From: Fallopia convolvulus
Lineage: Eukaryota; Streptophyta; Magnoliopsida; Caryophyllales; Polygonaceae
NCBI GenBank assembly: GCA_964016875.1
Contig: OZ024736.1
Location: 37,418,707-37,482,706 of the forward strand
DNA length: 64,000 nt
Direction: 5' to 3'
Each line of letters opens with the position of its first letter. Position 1 is the first letter of the stretch. The translations under genes were made by a program, and so were the position numbers. Under the pieces are notes generated by a model. It was given only the letters and a program-made list of their open reading frames with translations, was not told the origin of the DNA and did not search any database. This document shows, one piece after another, positions 37,825 through 48,994 of this stretch.

Positions 37825-38364
37825 CTAACAAACTACTAGTATATCTCGAATACACGGTCCTTTCTTGTCTCCTTCTAGAACATAACACCAATAACCCACA
37901 CACCCATCATTAAGCAACTTTGCGGCTTTCACCATGATAATCATTGATCCTGGACCCTCCTGCTCTGGATCTTGACATACATGTATTGTCCCATCATCTG
38001 CAGTCACAGTGATTGTACCCTGATGTGTATCTAATACTGCTTTATAACGTCTCATCCAATCCATCCCCAAAATAATATCATCACTAGGCGACAACTGCAT
38101 CACAATAAAGTCTGCAAACCAATCCCTACCCCCAATCCTAATAGGGCAATGAAGTATTTCTCTATTTCCTCTCACCTTACTACCATCGGGCAGTCCCACC
38201 ATAAAGGATGTACCCTCCGAGCAAGTTAACCCTAGTCTATCAACGCATGCAGAGGACACAAAAGAGTGCGTAGCACCCATATCAAACAAGATATGCATAG
38301 GTTTAGACTTAATCCAAATCGTACCTGTAGAAATCGGAGCATTCAAGGCATCAGGCCTTCTCAT
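37825..38364 (-). pseudogene. Gypsy aspartic protease region
   Basis: 179 residues. The retropepsin site reads LFDMGATHSFVSSACVDRLG; families normally have D-S/T-G-A, so Met follows the catalytic Asp. The flap and hydrophobic core follow (DDIILGMDWMRRYKAVLD). The frame lies one base off gag, whereas Tekay elements usually read gag-pol as one frame, so a frameshift near 38364-38410 is likely. Confidence 0.85.
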
Positions 38365-39806
38365 CTCGAATACCCGAGGCTGGTTGCCCCCGGTAGTGCT
38401 AACTCCCGCACCACGCCTCTACTCTGGCTTGGTGCATTTTGAGTCTGTTGGAACTGACGACGAATCCCTTGGTTCACCGACACCGGCGAAGATCCCTGTG
38501 AGGGTGTTCCAACCTTACAATATTTTTGTAAGTGGCCTGGCTTCCCACATTTGAAACAATTACGAACTGGTTTCCGACACTGATTCCTCATATGACTAGC
38601 GTCTCCACAGTTGAAGCACTCCCTCAATACTCCAGTAAACTGACTTTGTTGAGGTTGGTCTTGGTGACCTTGTGACTGAAATCCAGATCGGTTTTGTTGA
38701 GACACACCCGAACGATTATCTCTCCTAGAATCTGATGGAGCAAACAACCTCTGCTTCTTATTTCTACTAACTTGTACATTCAATTGTTCCGGCCCCAAGG
38801 TGGACATAGAATAAGCTAAAGCAGAATCTTGAACCTCCTTCAAAGTCTTGAGTCGAAGTCCAGATACATATGCACGCAGTTGGGGTTGCAACCGCTTAAG
38901 AAAGGTTGCAATCCGCAGATTCTCTGTAGGAGCAGCATTGGGCACCGCTGCCAAACCTCGTTGAAACTTTTGGATAGTCTCACCCACGGTAATGTTCTCG
39001 AGTCCTGCATCCCGAAAAGCAGTCTCACGAGCCGCTCTCACGACCTCAGGACAATAGTTATCTCGAATCCTCTCTTGAAATTCCTCAAAAGTAACATTTA
39101 CCTGATGATCACGACTCAACTCCCACCAATCAAATGCATCCCCCTGTAACAAACTCTGAACTAGAGACATCCTTCTTTCTTCCGGTGCCTGGATAGAGTC
39201 GAGAGAAGATGCCACTTTCCTCAACCACTGCTCAACATCAGCTTCCTGATCCCCAGTAAAGTTCGGTACCCCAGTCTTCCTGAACTCCGCAAGCCACTTA
39301 TCAGAAAGAGGCTCGCGATATCTCCTTCCTTGCTCAGCCATTCCATCAGCCACTACTGGCCTTGGAATACTTGGTGGTCTCCCTGACTGAACCGGTTGTG
39401 CAAAAACTGGTCCCTCAGCCCCTTGATAGCCAGAATTTGTTGCATTATGATTAGGCAAGAATCCAGTACCTACCAAATTTTGTAATAGCTCAGCAAGTGT
39501 AGCTCGGATAACAACAGTCGTCTCTGGTGGTAACTCAACTGGTGGCACCTGAACTGGCCCACGTACTTCCCCATCTGCCCTATCGTTGATTCCATTAGCA
39601 GGGAGCCTGTTCCCAACAACCGAAACATTTCCCCTTGGATGGTCATTCACTGCATGTCCAACATTCTCAACAACCTCCTCTTGAGGAGGGTGTGGCTCTC
39701 CCACGACAGGAGCCTCTTCTCTGTTTCCAACACGGCCCCTACCACGTCCTCTACCACCACCTTTCCTTCCTGCTTTAGTTGCTCCAGCTCTAGTTTGTGG
39801 AGCCAT
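38361..39806 (-). CDS. Gypsy gag protein
   Basis: 481 residues, uninterrupted. A basic Gly/Arg-rich start (MAPQTRAGATKAGRKGGGRG) leads to the retrotransposon gag core (DVEQWLRKVASSLDSIQ, LLQGDAFDWWELS, FQRGLAAVPNA), then two CCHC zinc knuckles (CFNCGDASHMRNQC and CFKCGKPGHLQKYC). It forms the particle and packages RNA. The C-terminus runs off into a short out-of-frame tail (GATSLGYSR), next to the probable frameshift into protease. Confidence 0.92.
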   Translation of the reverse strand: MAPQTRAGATKAGRKGGGRGRGRGRVGNREEAPVVGEPHPPQEEVVENVGHAVNDHPRGNVSVVGNRLPANGINDRADGEVRGPVQVPPVELPPETTVVIRATLAELLQNLVGTGFLPNHNATNSGYQGAEGPVFAQPVQSGRPPSIPRPVVADGMAEQGRRYREPLSDKWLAEFRKTGVPNFTGDQEADVEQWLRKVASSLDSIQAPEERRMSLVQSLLQGDAFDWWELSRDHQVNVTFEEFQERIRDNYCPEVVRAARETAFRDAGLENITVGETIQKFQRGLAAVPNAAPTENLRIATFLKRLQPQLRAYVSGLRLKTLKEVQDSALAYSMSTLGPEQLNVQVSRNKKQRLFAPSDSRRDNRSGVSQQNRSGFQSQGHQDQPQQSQFTGVLRECFNCGDASHMRNQCRKPVRNCFKCGKPGHLQKYCKVGTPSQGSSPVSVNQGIRRQFQQTQNAPSQSRGVVRELALPGATSLGYSR

Positions 39807-40041
39807 CTGTAAACGGATGTTTTACTATTTAAACTATCTTTAACTAAAGTTAACAAAATAACTTACTAGTCTACATGAGGTCCTTCGGCTGATGACGACA
39901 GAGTCAAGGCGTGTCATCAACCCTGTAAATGCAATATGACTACCCCAATGAAATAATTTGAAATAACCGGCCGATTTTAGTTTTAGGTTGGACCTCGAGT
40001 ACACTCGTTGTTCAGTTCCATGTGCCCTTGTTGTCAACCTC

Positions 40042-40053
40042 GCTCTGATACCA
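40042..40053 (-). promoter_or_regulatory. Primer-binding site of the Gypsy element
   Basis: The minus strand reads TGGTATCAGAGC three bases inside the 5' LTR, complementary to initiator tRNA-Met. Confidence 0.85.
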
Positions 40054-40056
40054 ATT

Positions 40057-41807
40057 TGTAACACCCCGTCTTTAAATAGGGGTGCTACTCGGTAGTAGAC
40101 CTCACTAGGTACTACCTAGGCTAGTTTGACAACGAGTTCACTTGGATCTTGCAACTCGGGCACGACGAGAAAACATGAATAAAACATCCAACCGATATTT
40201 ATATAACCCAAGTATAGAAAATATGCATGAAACCCAAACCAACATAATTTACAACACTTCCTAGAAACATTTCATTAACAAACCACTACCCTTTCTTTAT
40301 CAAAACAACACATTATTCGAAAGATACCAAAAAGTAAACCATCATTCTTCCAAACGACCCCCTCCTAATGACACGGCCTTCAACGATCTGTTCCATCATT
40401 CGGCCGAGGTTCCATCATGGGTCCCTTGTCTTTACCTGAAACTAAAATAAAACAAGTCCCCGAAGGGTCAGCTACCCACAAGCTGGAATCCATACAGTAC
40501 TAGTAAGACGTTTAAAAACCAACCAAATTCCTAACACACACCTGCAAGATTCACATGGATACAACACATATCAATTCTAAATTCATACTCAACTTCCCCA
40601 TGATTACACATACAAACAACACATCACCCATACACAAACAAACAAACCACATATACACACATTCATACACATAAGTCCAAACACAACAATACAACAATCC
40701 GCTGTCCATTCCATTCCATTCCATTCCATTCCATTCCATTCCATGGCGCTTATCAACCCTACGCCCCAGGTGCCGAGGCGCGACCTCCCACCCTTCACAA
40801 TTCCATCCTTCTAACACCGGGTCAAGCCTCCTCGGGAGCACTTGCCCAAAACACAGATAACTTTTCTTTTGAAGGGGCATGATTCTCTGTCACATAACCA
40901 TACGTAGCCGTCACTTCAACCCAGAGGACTACGCACATGGCCATGCCGAGAACGGTACCAACACAGAGAAAATATTCGAAAATTCCATATCCGATGAAAA
41001 CCCATTGAGAATCATTTCCACATATGTCACACACCAATAAACCTATTTCATAAAACAATCAACTAGGGACTAGTTTCCCCAAAACCAATCCTACAAGCAC
41101 CACATGAAGTCTAACAAGTATTGAACAACAACTGAGCAAGTCGTAAACGACTTACCTTGAGGACGAATTTCCAGCGCCAAGAAACCACTAATTATTATAC
41201 AACGTGAAACCCCGTCTAAGACAGATAGCCTGTCTTTGCCCTTCGTCTCTGATCACAACCTAGGACTCACGCTCCTATATGCATATATAAACCCCCAATG
41301 AATAATAATAGCCTTTTAACTCTTACAAACTCTAACCCTAAAATCAACGAAAAGCCAGGATGTTTTATAACTTCTTGTGTATAATTCCAAATCATTTAAA
41401 ACTTGACATGAATATACTAGATATATAAAAGAACATTTTTCTAGTTCAAACCTTTCTGAAAAACTGGATCAAAGGTCTCCCTAATATCATTACAAAGCAA
41501 AACCCTAAAATTACTCTGAAATCTTTTACCGATTATAAATCCGATATTAAAAATACCCTCTGAGAACTATAAATCGACTGATTTTTAAATCCACTCAATT
41601 GTAAAGCCAGATCTGGAAAAATTAGTAGAATCTAAACAAACTATTAACTAATTAAAATTTACCAAATAACGCCTGAACTCCAAAATCCAACCCGGCGAAC
41701 GAACCTTGCACGCAAGCTAAACCCTTCCCCCCCTCTCTCTCTCCTCTCTCTCTCTCCTCCCTCTTCTCTTGCTCTCGTAGAACATGTATTGAAACATGTT
41801 TTCATAA
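40057..41807 (-). repeat. 5' LTR of the Gypsy element, proximal part
   Basis: Matches 32791-34520 almost base for base. The (ATTCC)n run (40707-40743) is longer than in the 3' LTR. It stops at the Helitron. The missing 176 bp reappear at 47962-48137. Confidence 0.95.
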
Positions 41808-41809
41808 TC

Positions 41810-43349
41810 TCCACTACAATAAATAGATGCATTTATGTTTTGCTACAGTGTTTTTATGTGCATAAAAAAACGTGTCATATATGAATTAATGCTCTTTCGT
41901 TTTACTCTTTTAAATGTGAGCTATTAACTCAGCCGTCCATTTACCTTGCCTAACCTTATCTTCTTCCCTCTGTTTTAGTATTCTGCTTTCTGTGTCTTTG
42001 GGAGAGTATCTTCTTCTTCAAGTTTCGGATTGGCGATTATATACTCCTCCCCTTTTAGGGTTTTTAAGTTATCAGAGTAGATTTACTTCAGTTGCTTAAA
42101 ATTGATAAACAACCCTATGAAGGGAATCGTGACTAGAGAGAGAATCATGACGGAATTTTGGATTCGGGAGAAAGAACTCTTCACCGTCGGAGTATCTTCT
42201 CTGCCTCGTGTCTTCAAAATTGATCCGTTTGAATTTTTCGTTCTCAATTGAATTTTGTTTCCTGATGTCTTTATTCAACCGTGGTTCTGATTTCCAGAAC
42301 CAGAGAGAGAATCAGGACTGAACGACGGACTCGGAGAAATGGTTTATTTGGAGGCAGCGCTAGGCTTTAGCCTCCAGTTCCGATCAACTTCAAGGAGGTG
42401 GAAAAGGATGACATGTATCCTGACGGGTTGGCGGTCAAAAAGGGTGGAAAAGGATGATATGCAATAGGGAGGATGGACTCGTTATGGGGCCTGGATTGTG
42501 ATGAGCATTGAAGGTCTATGCGTATGGCAATTTGGTCCAACATACGGTTCATGGGGTCATCTCAGTCAATGCCTTCAATTCTTCTTTCCTTCACCCTTTT
42601 ACTCCACCACCGTCTACACCTTGCTCTCTTGCATAGACGGTGGAGGAATCCATTGCAGCCTGAATGGTGGGCGATCTTTCAATAGTGCGTGCGGGCGGCC
42701 GAAGAGTGTTTGCTTGTGCGACGACATGTTTCGGGAATTCAATTAGTTGAATTCAATAAGTTGAAGACAAAGGAGTTCACAAGTATTGTGGTTAGTATCT
42801 CTTATTTTCCAAATTCTAGCTATTGTTCCTCTTGTCCATGTGTGATTTCCTCTGGATATTTTAGTAAAGTGGTGTTTTTACTCTTAGCTGTTCTTTTCAA
42901 GATGTAGAATCCGATGCCAATAACAATGTCAGGCCATAGACCACGCTTGCACTTACACTTGCTTGACCTTCTTTGGTTACGACATCCTAATTATGCTATT
43001 GGTATTTGTCTATTTCTCCGGTTTAATTTGTTTTTTAATCCATCATGCCATGACAACTAAAATTTTTGATTCTTTATTTTCTTGTTTTTATTCGGATTTG
43101 ATCTCAGTTTTATTCCCTTTTTTTAAGGATTCTTGTTGGAGTCTTGAGGGTGCACTGGCGGCGTTTTTCAGCAGGGGGTGGGGGATCTGAGGCTCGTTTT
43201 GTTCGGAGTTGTGGTCCTACGGCATCGATCGCTACTTTTTTGTCCCCTGGTTGTGTACAAGTATGGTCTTTTGTCTCTGTACTGTCAATGTAATTTACTC
43301 ATTTTTACATTCATATGCTGTGTGATGAAGTAGTAAACTTCCATTGCAG
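41810..43349 (+). other. Helitron left part, unidentified
   Basis: No family recognised. Two similar blocks (agagagagaatcatgacgg near 42136 and agagagagaatcaggactg near 42303) occur. The first coding exon expected for the captured membrane protein was not found here. Confidence 0.35.
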
Positions 43350-45851
43350 GAATTATATTCTATCCTTTCTTATTTGTAATCATGGCTGTTGGGAACACGT
43401 CAGTCATCTTGGGTTTGTGGCCACTGCATCTTTTCTGGACATATTACTATACATTGAGGTATTTTCCCTGAACTGCAGTTACCTTATAGCATTCTTTAGT
43501 TTACTTGTTGGTTGCTTATGATATCATTGCTGATTGTTTTCTTGTTGGTTTCTCTAATGGCAGTGCAAAGGCATTGGTCCCAATCTTGAAGTTTGTTGTA
43601 TGTGTTTGCTTAGTTGTTGCCCTAATACTCTGGCCAGTGGTTGGCGTTCCTGCAAGCATAATAGGAGGCCTTCTCTATGGCTTTCTTTCTCCTTTTTTCG
43701 CCACTTTTGATGCCTTGAAGGAGGAAAGACGAATGCATTCTATCATTGCATTACTGTATGTAGTATACTTCTCCTCATTTAATCTTTATATCATTTTGTT
43801 TATACATGTAAGAGAGAGGGAGAAAAATAAATAAAGATTTTGTTTCTTATTTCCTCAACCTAGAGTAGTGTACAAGGGTGCTTTAATCTGGTAAGAGACT
43901 TCCATGATGTTTGTTACCACTCCTACTTCTCATTCATGGGTGATCTATAAACAAAATGGTCTACTAATGTAAAACAATATGAGATCAGCTACATAATTTA
44001 TTTATTTCCTTTTTAACTAAATCATGGTCTCCTTCATAGATAAAATACACAAAGGACTAAATGAATAGTTTACCTTAATTGTATCTTTTGTTCTGGTCAT
44101 TCTTGTATATATAAGCTAACATGACCGCGTACCTTGCAGATTGCTCTCTCTACCTACTGCATTTATAGCTGTTGTTGTTGGTGTTATAATTGACGTGCTT
44201 GTAATCTCGTTTGTTGCAATATTCAAAGGCCCTTACATGCTTTTTAAGGGATGGCAACGTCTGCTTCAAGATCTTATTGGCAGGGAAGGACCTTTCTTGG
44301 AGACGATCTGTGTACCTTTTGCAGGCCTTGCAATACTTTTGTGGCCTTTGCCTGTAGTTGGAGCAGTATTGGGTTCAATTGTTGCCAGTTTTTTCTTGGG
44401 TGGTTATGTAGTAGTTTTTGCTTCTATGGTTAGTTTTCTGATATCTAATCTGCAGATTCTTATTGTTGTTTAGTTCACTCTGTTTGACACTTAAGTTCTT
44501 ACTTTGTTGTGTTGTTCTAGGCTTCCCACCTGAAAATTCATTCTACTCTATTTAAAGTTAGTAACTTTATAGAATGCTATTCAATTTATTACTGAACAGG
44601 TTAAAAAACTTTGTATTCTTGTTTGCATGAGTCATCTCTATGGATGGGGCTTTGTTACGCCCTTTCTTCCCTGGCTATATATATGACGAGTATAACAATT
44701 ACGTGCTTGACATTTTACATGCCAAAAGGATCTTGCTTTCCCAGGTGTTTATATTGAGCATTTCTGTATTTAATGGTGATTTTGCAAGGAAAAGAGAATT
44801 GATCTGAAATGGTTCTTTTCCTAACAGGCCGTACTATGGGAAGATGGATACATCATCGGTAAGCCAATCACGGATAAGTTCTTTGAGAGAGAATCCTGAC
44901 CAGAATCTGCCTGCCCAAACTGTTTCAGTTGTTATAAATGAGTTCAAACCTCTAGAGGTATGCTTTCCAGTTAGCAAAATCTATGTTGGACATGAGATTC
45001 CCATTTAAAGCGAGAGTTCAATTTTTTTTTTAGAGATTAACATCTAAAGCTACTTTTTCATACGAATATTGTTGATTCCAAGAGATTCGAATTTTGAACA
45101 AATAAGACTCATTTAGATCTTGTTACATCATTCTGAATCTGATTATAGGCTTTATTCTTCTTTTGTTGGTTATATGAATTGCTAATCCAAGTCCATACAT
45201 GTAGTTATTGGGAGCCTTCTTTAAGGAGTTCAATCCTATTGGAGAAAGGCTGGTATTAGAAGGACTGGTAACATTAAAAGATGTTGAGGATGCTACATCC
45301 AGCCAAGCTAGCAATGGCATCATAGACGTCGGATTACCAGCCTATTGCATCTTATGTGCACTTGTACGCTTTGCAAAAGCCAACTCTCCATGCATATTGC
45401 TAAGTACGTTTTGCTAAGCTCTTCTCATGAAATTTTTACATATATGAAATGGAAACATAATTTCTTTTTTTTTCATGTAGATGATACAACAACAACAACA
45501 ACAACAACAATGACCCAGTGTAGCTCCCCTTATGGAGAATCTGGGGGGTCAAGATGGGGGCACCCCTGGCTTAACGCAATGGGGAGCGACCAAAATTTTC
45601 ATGTAGATGACAATACTACGAAAATAACTAGCACAAACAGACCAAAAGATACCTTCTATGATATGCTTTTGAATCCGCTTTTGATCATCAAAGACCAAAT
45701 TAAAGCAGAAAACCTCACAGAGTCCGAGGAGGATTACCTCAGCAAATTAGTTTTGTCAAATGGAGATTCTAAAAAGGTTGAAGGAAATGTATACTGGAAC
45801 CCCTCCTGCATCAGAAGTCAAGAAAGTCGAACTAGAAGCTTTGTCTCGGAG
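43350..45851 (+). pseudogene. Captured exons of an At3g27390-like multi-pass membrane protein
   Basis: Exon-like blocks with AG/GT borders: 43350-43458 (MAVGNTSVILGLWPLHLFW), 43564-43755 (ALILWPVVGVPASIIGGLL), 43864-43950 (VRDFHDVCYHSYFSFMGDL then a stop), 44140-44428 (FKGPYMLFKGWQRLL, GREGPFLETICVPFAGLA), 44600-44744, 44828-44957, 45205-45403 (DVGLPAYCILCALVRFAKAN) and 45607-45851 (FYDMLLNPLLIIKDQIKAEN). Several hydrophobic segments fit membrane helices. Damage: stop after MGDL; two compensating shifts within 44690-44744 (an extra AT in a TA run, then a return to MPKGSCFPR); a shift near 45795. No exon for the usual N-terminus. Function of the family is poorly known; I do not infer one. Confidence 0.8.
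45485..45595 (-). mobile_element. 5'-truncated SINE (Au-like) with 15-bp TSD
   Basis: The 111-bp insert is flanked by identical ttttcatgtagatga at 45470-45484 and 45596-45610. On the minus strand it ends in a (TTG)n tail, typical of the Au family, and contains the ctggg...ccccagattctcc wording common to that repeat. The duplicated 15 bases include the splice acceptor (catgtag) of the captured gene's last block. Confidence 0.7.
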
Positions 45852-47940
45852 GTAAAATATTAAGAAAATAGCTTTCCATCCAACATTTCTTTTTTCCCTC
45901 GGTCTCATGTTCTGTTTTATTCAAGAACTAGCTCATTATTGCTTGTGTAATTTTATTCAAGAATCTGTTGAAATTCATAGTACAAGTCTGAAGTGGGAAT
46001 TGAGTTCCAAGGGTTTTGTAAAATTCTCTGAAGTGGGAATTGAGTTCAAGGGTTTCTTTTTTTCCCTGGGTCTCATGTTCTGCAAAAGGCTGATGGTGTT
46101 GGGTTAATAGTTCTAACAGGGATTTTAATTACCAGAGATATGATAGATAGAAATAGGATATGTAGCAGGCTGCTCTCGCTGGATTGAGCAGGTTCTCTCA
46201 TTCTTTCTACTCCTGCTTGTTGTTTTCATCCGTCATCATTTGCTACCTTCTATATTTGGATCTGGGGATGCGGTTTTGATTCATTTGTTTCTTTGTTGAT
46301 GTAAGTAAAGTAGGTCTTTGTGTAAGTATTTAATGTGCCTTTAGTGCTTCTTATAAAACATCTGAAACAAATATTATGAATATTTATTGAATTTTCTAGC
46401 AGTATAGAAAAAATCATACCCAATACAATTACATGCAGACTGAAAATGAAATGTACATACTTTTTTCAGCTTAGAATCATGCATTTACTATGGTAATATT
46501 TTCACTATTTACAAACCAATGTCCAACTGTCATCCTACAATTACAAATATATCACATTTTGAAACTAGAACCAATATTCTCTGTTATGAGAATTGCAAGT
46601 GCTAGGACCACGACAATTTTGAGGAAGTGAAGAGAGAAGGGCTCTTCTGCATGCAAACCAATATAGTCCAATGATGTACATGCATCACCGACCAATGTAG
46701 TCGTAAGTGGGGCGATAGGAACTGCTGGCTCTTGGAGCCCTGCATCAAGGAAGAGGAAGCACCATGATATCTATTTGGCAACTGATAATAGCAATAATAT
46801 ATACCATGCTCCACTTTCTATACAAGTAATGTTTGCTCAACATCTTAGCTAGCAGATTAATTAGTTTTACTTGATGCGAACCTATTTGAGCCCAGGCTTG
46901 AGAATGCTTTGTCATGCATCTATAATACCATGATTTTTACTTCACATTATATAGACCACACTCACACAATTACTTCTAAGGATACAACGACACCAGATGA
47001 CATAGGGATGACATCAGGGGACAGCTCTGATGATGATGAATGATCAATATTCCTAAGCTCAATCAAACACTTGAAATTAATCACAACTGATGGTGTCTCA
47101 ACTAATGGATATGTTGTTAAATAATGCTGCATCAACTACAAAAATGAGTTGGGAGCATCCTTCTCTTTTCTGTTCTAATTGTTGCTTGTTTTTTGTGGTA
47201 ATTATTAGCCTTTTGCAGGTTTGGCCTGGTTTTCTCCAAATGGAAGCTTTTGCCAAGTCGAGCAGTACCATCAAGAAGGTAGAGAACATGTCTACACTGT
47301 CAATTCTTGCCTTATTATTACACATCTATTTGAGTGTTGTCTTTCATTAGTTTTAAGCGAAGTTGCAACCAACTAAATTTCTCTAATTTCTTTACTGTTG
47401 TCTGTATGCAAATTAGCGATGTGAAAGTTCGAACAATCATTTGCAGACCCAAATTTTGCTCACCAAGTCCGAACGTTTATCTACAAACAAATGCCATCCA
47501 ATCTGAAAAATGCACTGCTACTCAAGGTATAAGGAACTTATTGTCTTCATCCATGACTCAGAAGCATACGACTTCGATCAGCCCAGTGTGACTACAAGAA
47601 CCTTGACAAAGATCGCTACATGTATGTATAATTCATCAAATTGTTCTTTTTTGTTAAACTATATTCTCTTCATCCATGACTATTATTTACTACAACTCCC
47701 ATACAGTATATATTGAAGATTACAATTGTTAATGTTACATTGTTACCCCTACTAATATAATTTCTACCTCAACAATCTTTAAAACTATTATAGTTTGTAC
47801 ATAATTTATGTTTCGATTCGCATATGAAATAACATTATACTTTAACTTAATACGTAACACTATCCATTCAATATAAACGTGAATATGAAACGGAGTTCAA
47901 ATGTACAAAATAACAAAATACGTATTGTAATACCAATATT
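45852..47940 (+). other. Helitron right part, unidentified exon-like pieces
   Basis: Possible fragments: minus-strand RASSSYRPTYDYIGR then stop near 46690-46745, preceded by an AG acceptor; plus-strand TTPDDIGMTSGDSSDDDE then stop ending near 47043; plus-strand VWPGFLQMEAFAKSSSTIKK (47219-47278) bounded by tgcag and gtaga; plus-strand HCYSRYKELIVFIHDSEAYD near 47510-47570, which faintly recalls an RPA-like OB fold. None is firm enough to name. Confidence 0.35.
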
Positions 47941-47961
47941 ACCCCCGGGGTCCCCTACTAG

Positions 47962-48137
47962 TATATAAAAACGAAGTCGGCTAAAGCTTTAAAAAAAATT
48001 ACGGTTTCTACCCTCAAATTTCCTTTACTACAAACTTTACCCTGAAATAATTATTAATTACTTTTAAGTTAAAAACTTTTTTTTATATAATTTTCTAAAA
48101 TTCAAAATAAAATATTAAAATATTCCCGAATATTACA
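47962..48137 (-). repeat. 5' LTR of the Gypsy element, distal part
   Basis: 176 bp matching 34524-34699 (tatataaaaacgaagtcggc ... cccgaatattaca), followed by the CACCC duplication. Confidence 0.95.
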
Positions 48138-48994
48138 CACCCTCTTATATGTTTAGACAAAAATATAAGATTGACTCGTAGATTCATGGTTAGAGTAAGT
48201 AAGTCTTTGTAATTGAGAGAGATAACTCAACCCAAATATGCCCAAAAGAGACCACACGTCCCATCTATTTATAGATGAAGGTGAACTCCAAAATTGCCTA
48301 AAATGGAGTCCAAGAACGTCCAAAATTGGCCCAAAAAGAAAAGTAACTATAGTAACTGATTTTAACCTCAAATGGATAAGGATGAAGGGTTATAGGCTTG
48401 TATAAGAGGCGTGGCCCCCAGAGAATGCCGACCCATGATGAAAAGAGGGAAGATGCACTCTTACGCCTTGTGGCAAAAGAGGGAAGATGCACCTAAACAC
48501 GATTAGGTTGAGATCCGAAACCTATTTGATGAAAAGAGGGAAGATGCACTCTTACGCCTTGTGGCAAAAAAGGGAAGATGCACCTAAACCCGATTGGGTT
48601 GAGATCTGAAACCTATTGAGTTGATCTAAATTATAGTTTTTGAAAAAATATCATTATTTTAAATATTTTATTATTTTATTATTATAATATATAAAAATTC
48701 TATTTATTATTATAATATATAAAATTTATATTTCTTATTAAATATACAAATTATATTTATGATTAAATTAAAATAATATTTTTATAATTATAAAAATAGT
48801 TGGTACTCTTGACCCGAACGATAACCTGCTAAAACCCGATAATCTGAAACCTATTGTGTTCCTCCCTTATTCTAGATATCATAAAACATTTTATAGGAAA
48901 AATAGAAATTTGAAACTATCTTCTAATTTTAATCCATTGTATTAGAAATTTTCCTGTCCAATTTAGTTAATGTTGATCATGCGATTATGATGTT
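48138..48994. other. Spacer with a tandem repeat
   Basis: No gene seen. 48640-48790 is extremely AT-rich. Confidence 0.5.
48437..48617. repeat. 91-bp tandem repeat, two copies
   Basis: Units start at 48437 and 48528 (gatgaaaagagggaagatgc). Each unit holds the motif gagggaagatgcac twice, so it appears four times in all (the last as aagggaagatgcac). Confidence 0.9.

Larger units (their letters stand above)
41808..47961 (+). mobile_element. Helitron (6154 bp) carrying a captured gene
   Basis: It starts TCTCCACTACAATAAATAG and ends with a palindrome (ACCCCCGGGGT, 47941-47951), ten bases, CTAG (47958-47961). The flanking bases are A (41807) and T (47962), with no target duplication, as expected for rolling-circle Helitrons. 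Comparison with the intact 3' LTR shows it splits the sequence ttttcata|tatataaaaacg, with one extra A on the left. No Rep/helicase domain was seen, so it is non-autonomous. It carries exons of an At3g27390-like gene plus unidentified pieces. Confidence 0.88.
32791..48137 (-). mobile_element. Ty3/Gypsy (Tekay/Del-like) retrotransposon with a nested Helitron
   Basis: CACCC lies on both outer sides (32786-32790 and 48138-48142), which fixes the borders. Minus-strand order: 5' LTR (48137-47962 plus 41807-40057, split by a Helitron), PBS, gag, protease, RT, RNase H, integrase, chromodomain, purine tract, 3' LTR (34699-32791). Without the 6154-bp Helitron it is 9193 bp, a normal length. The two LTRs are very alike, so insertion is fairly recent. 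Pol nonetheless carries stops, shifts and an altered RT active site, so this copy is not autonomous. Confidence 0.95.

Noticed and set aside
48437..48617. Repeated units resembling a CRISPR-like array
   Set aside because: Only two 91-bp tandem units, with no spacers, in a plant nuclear context.
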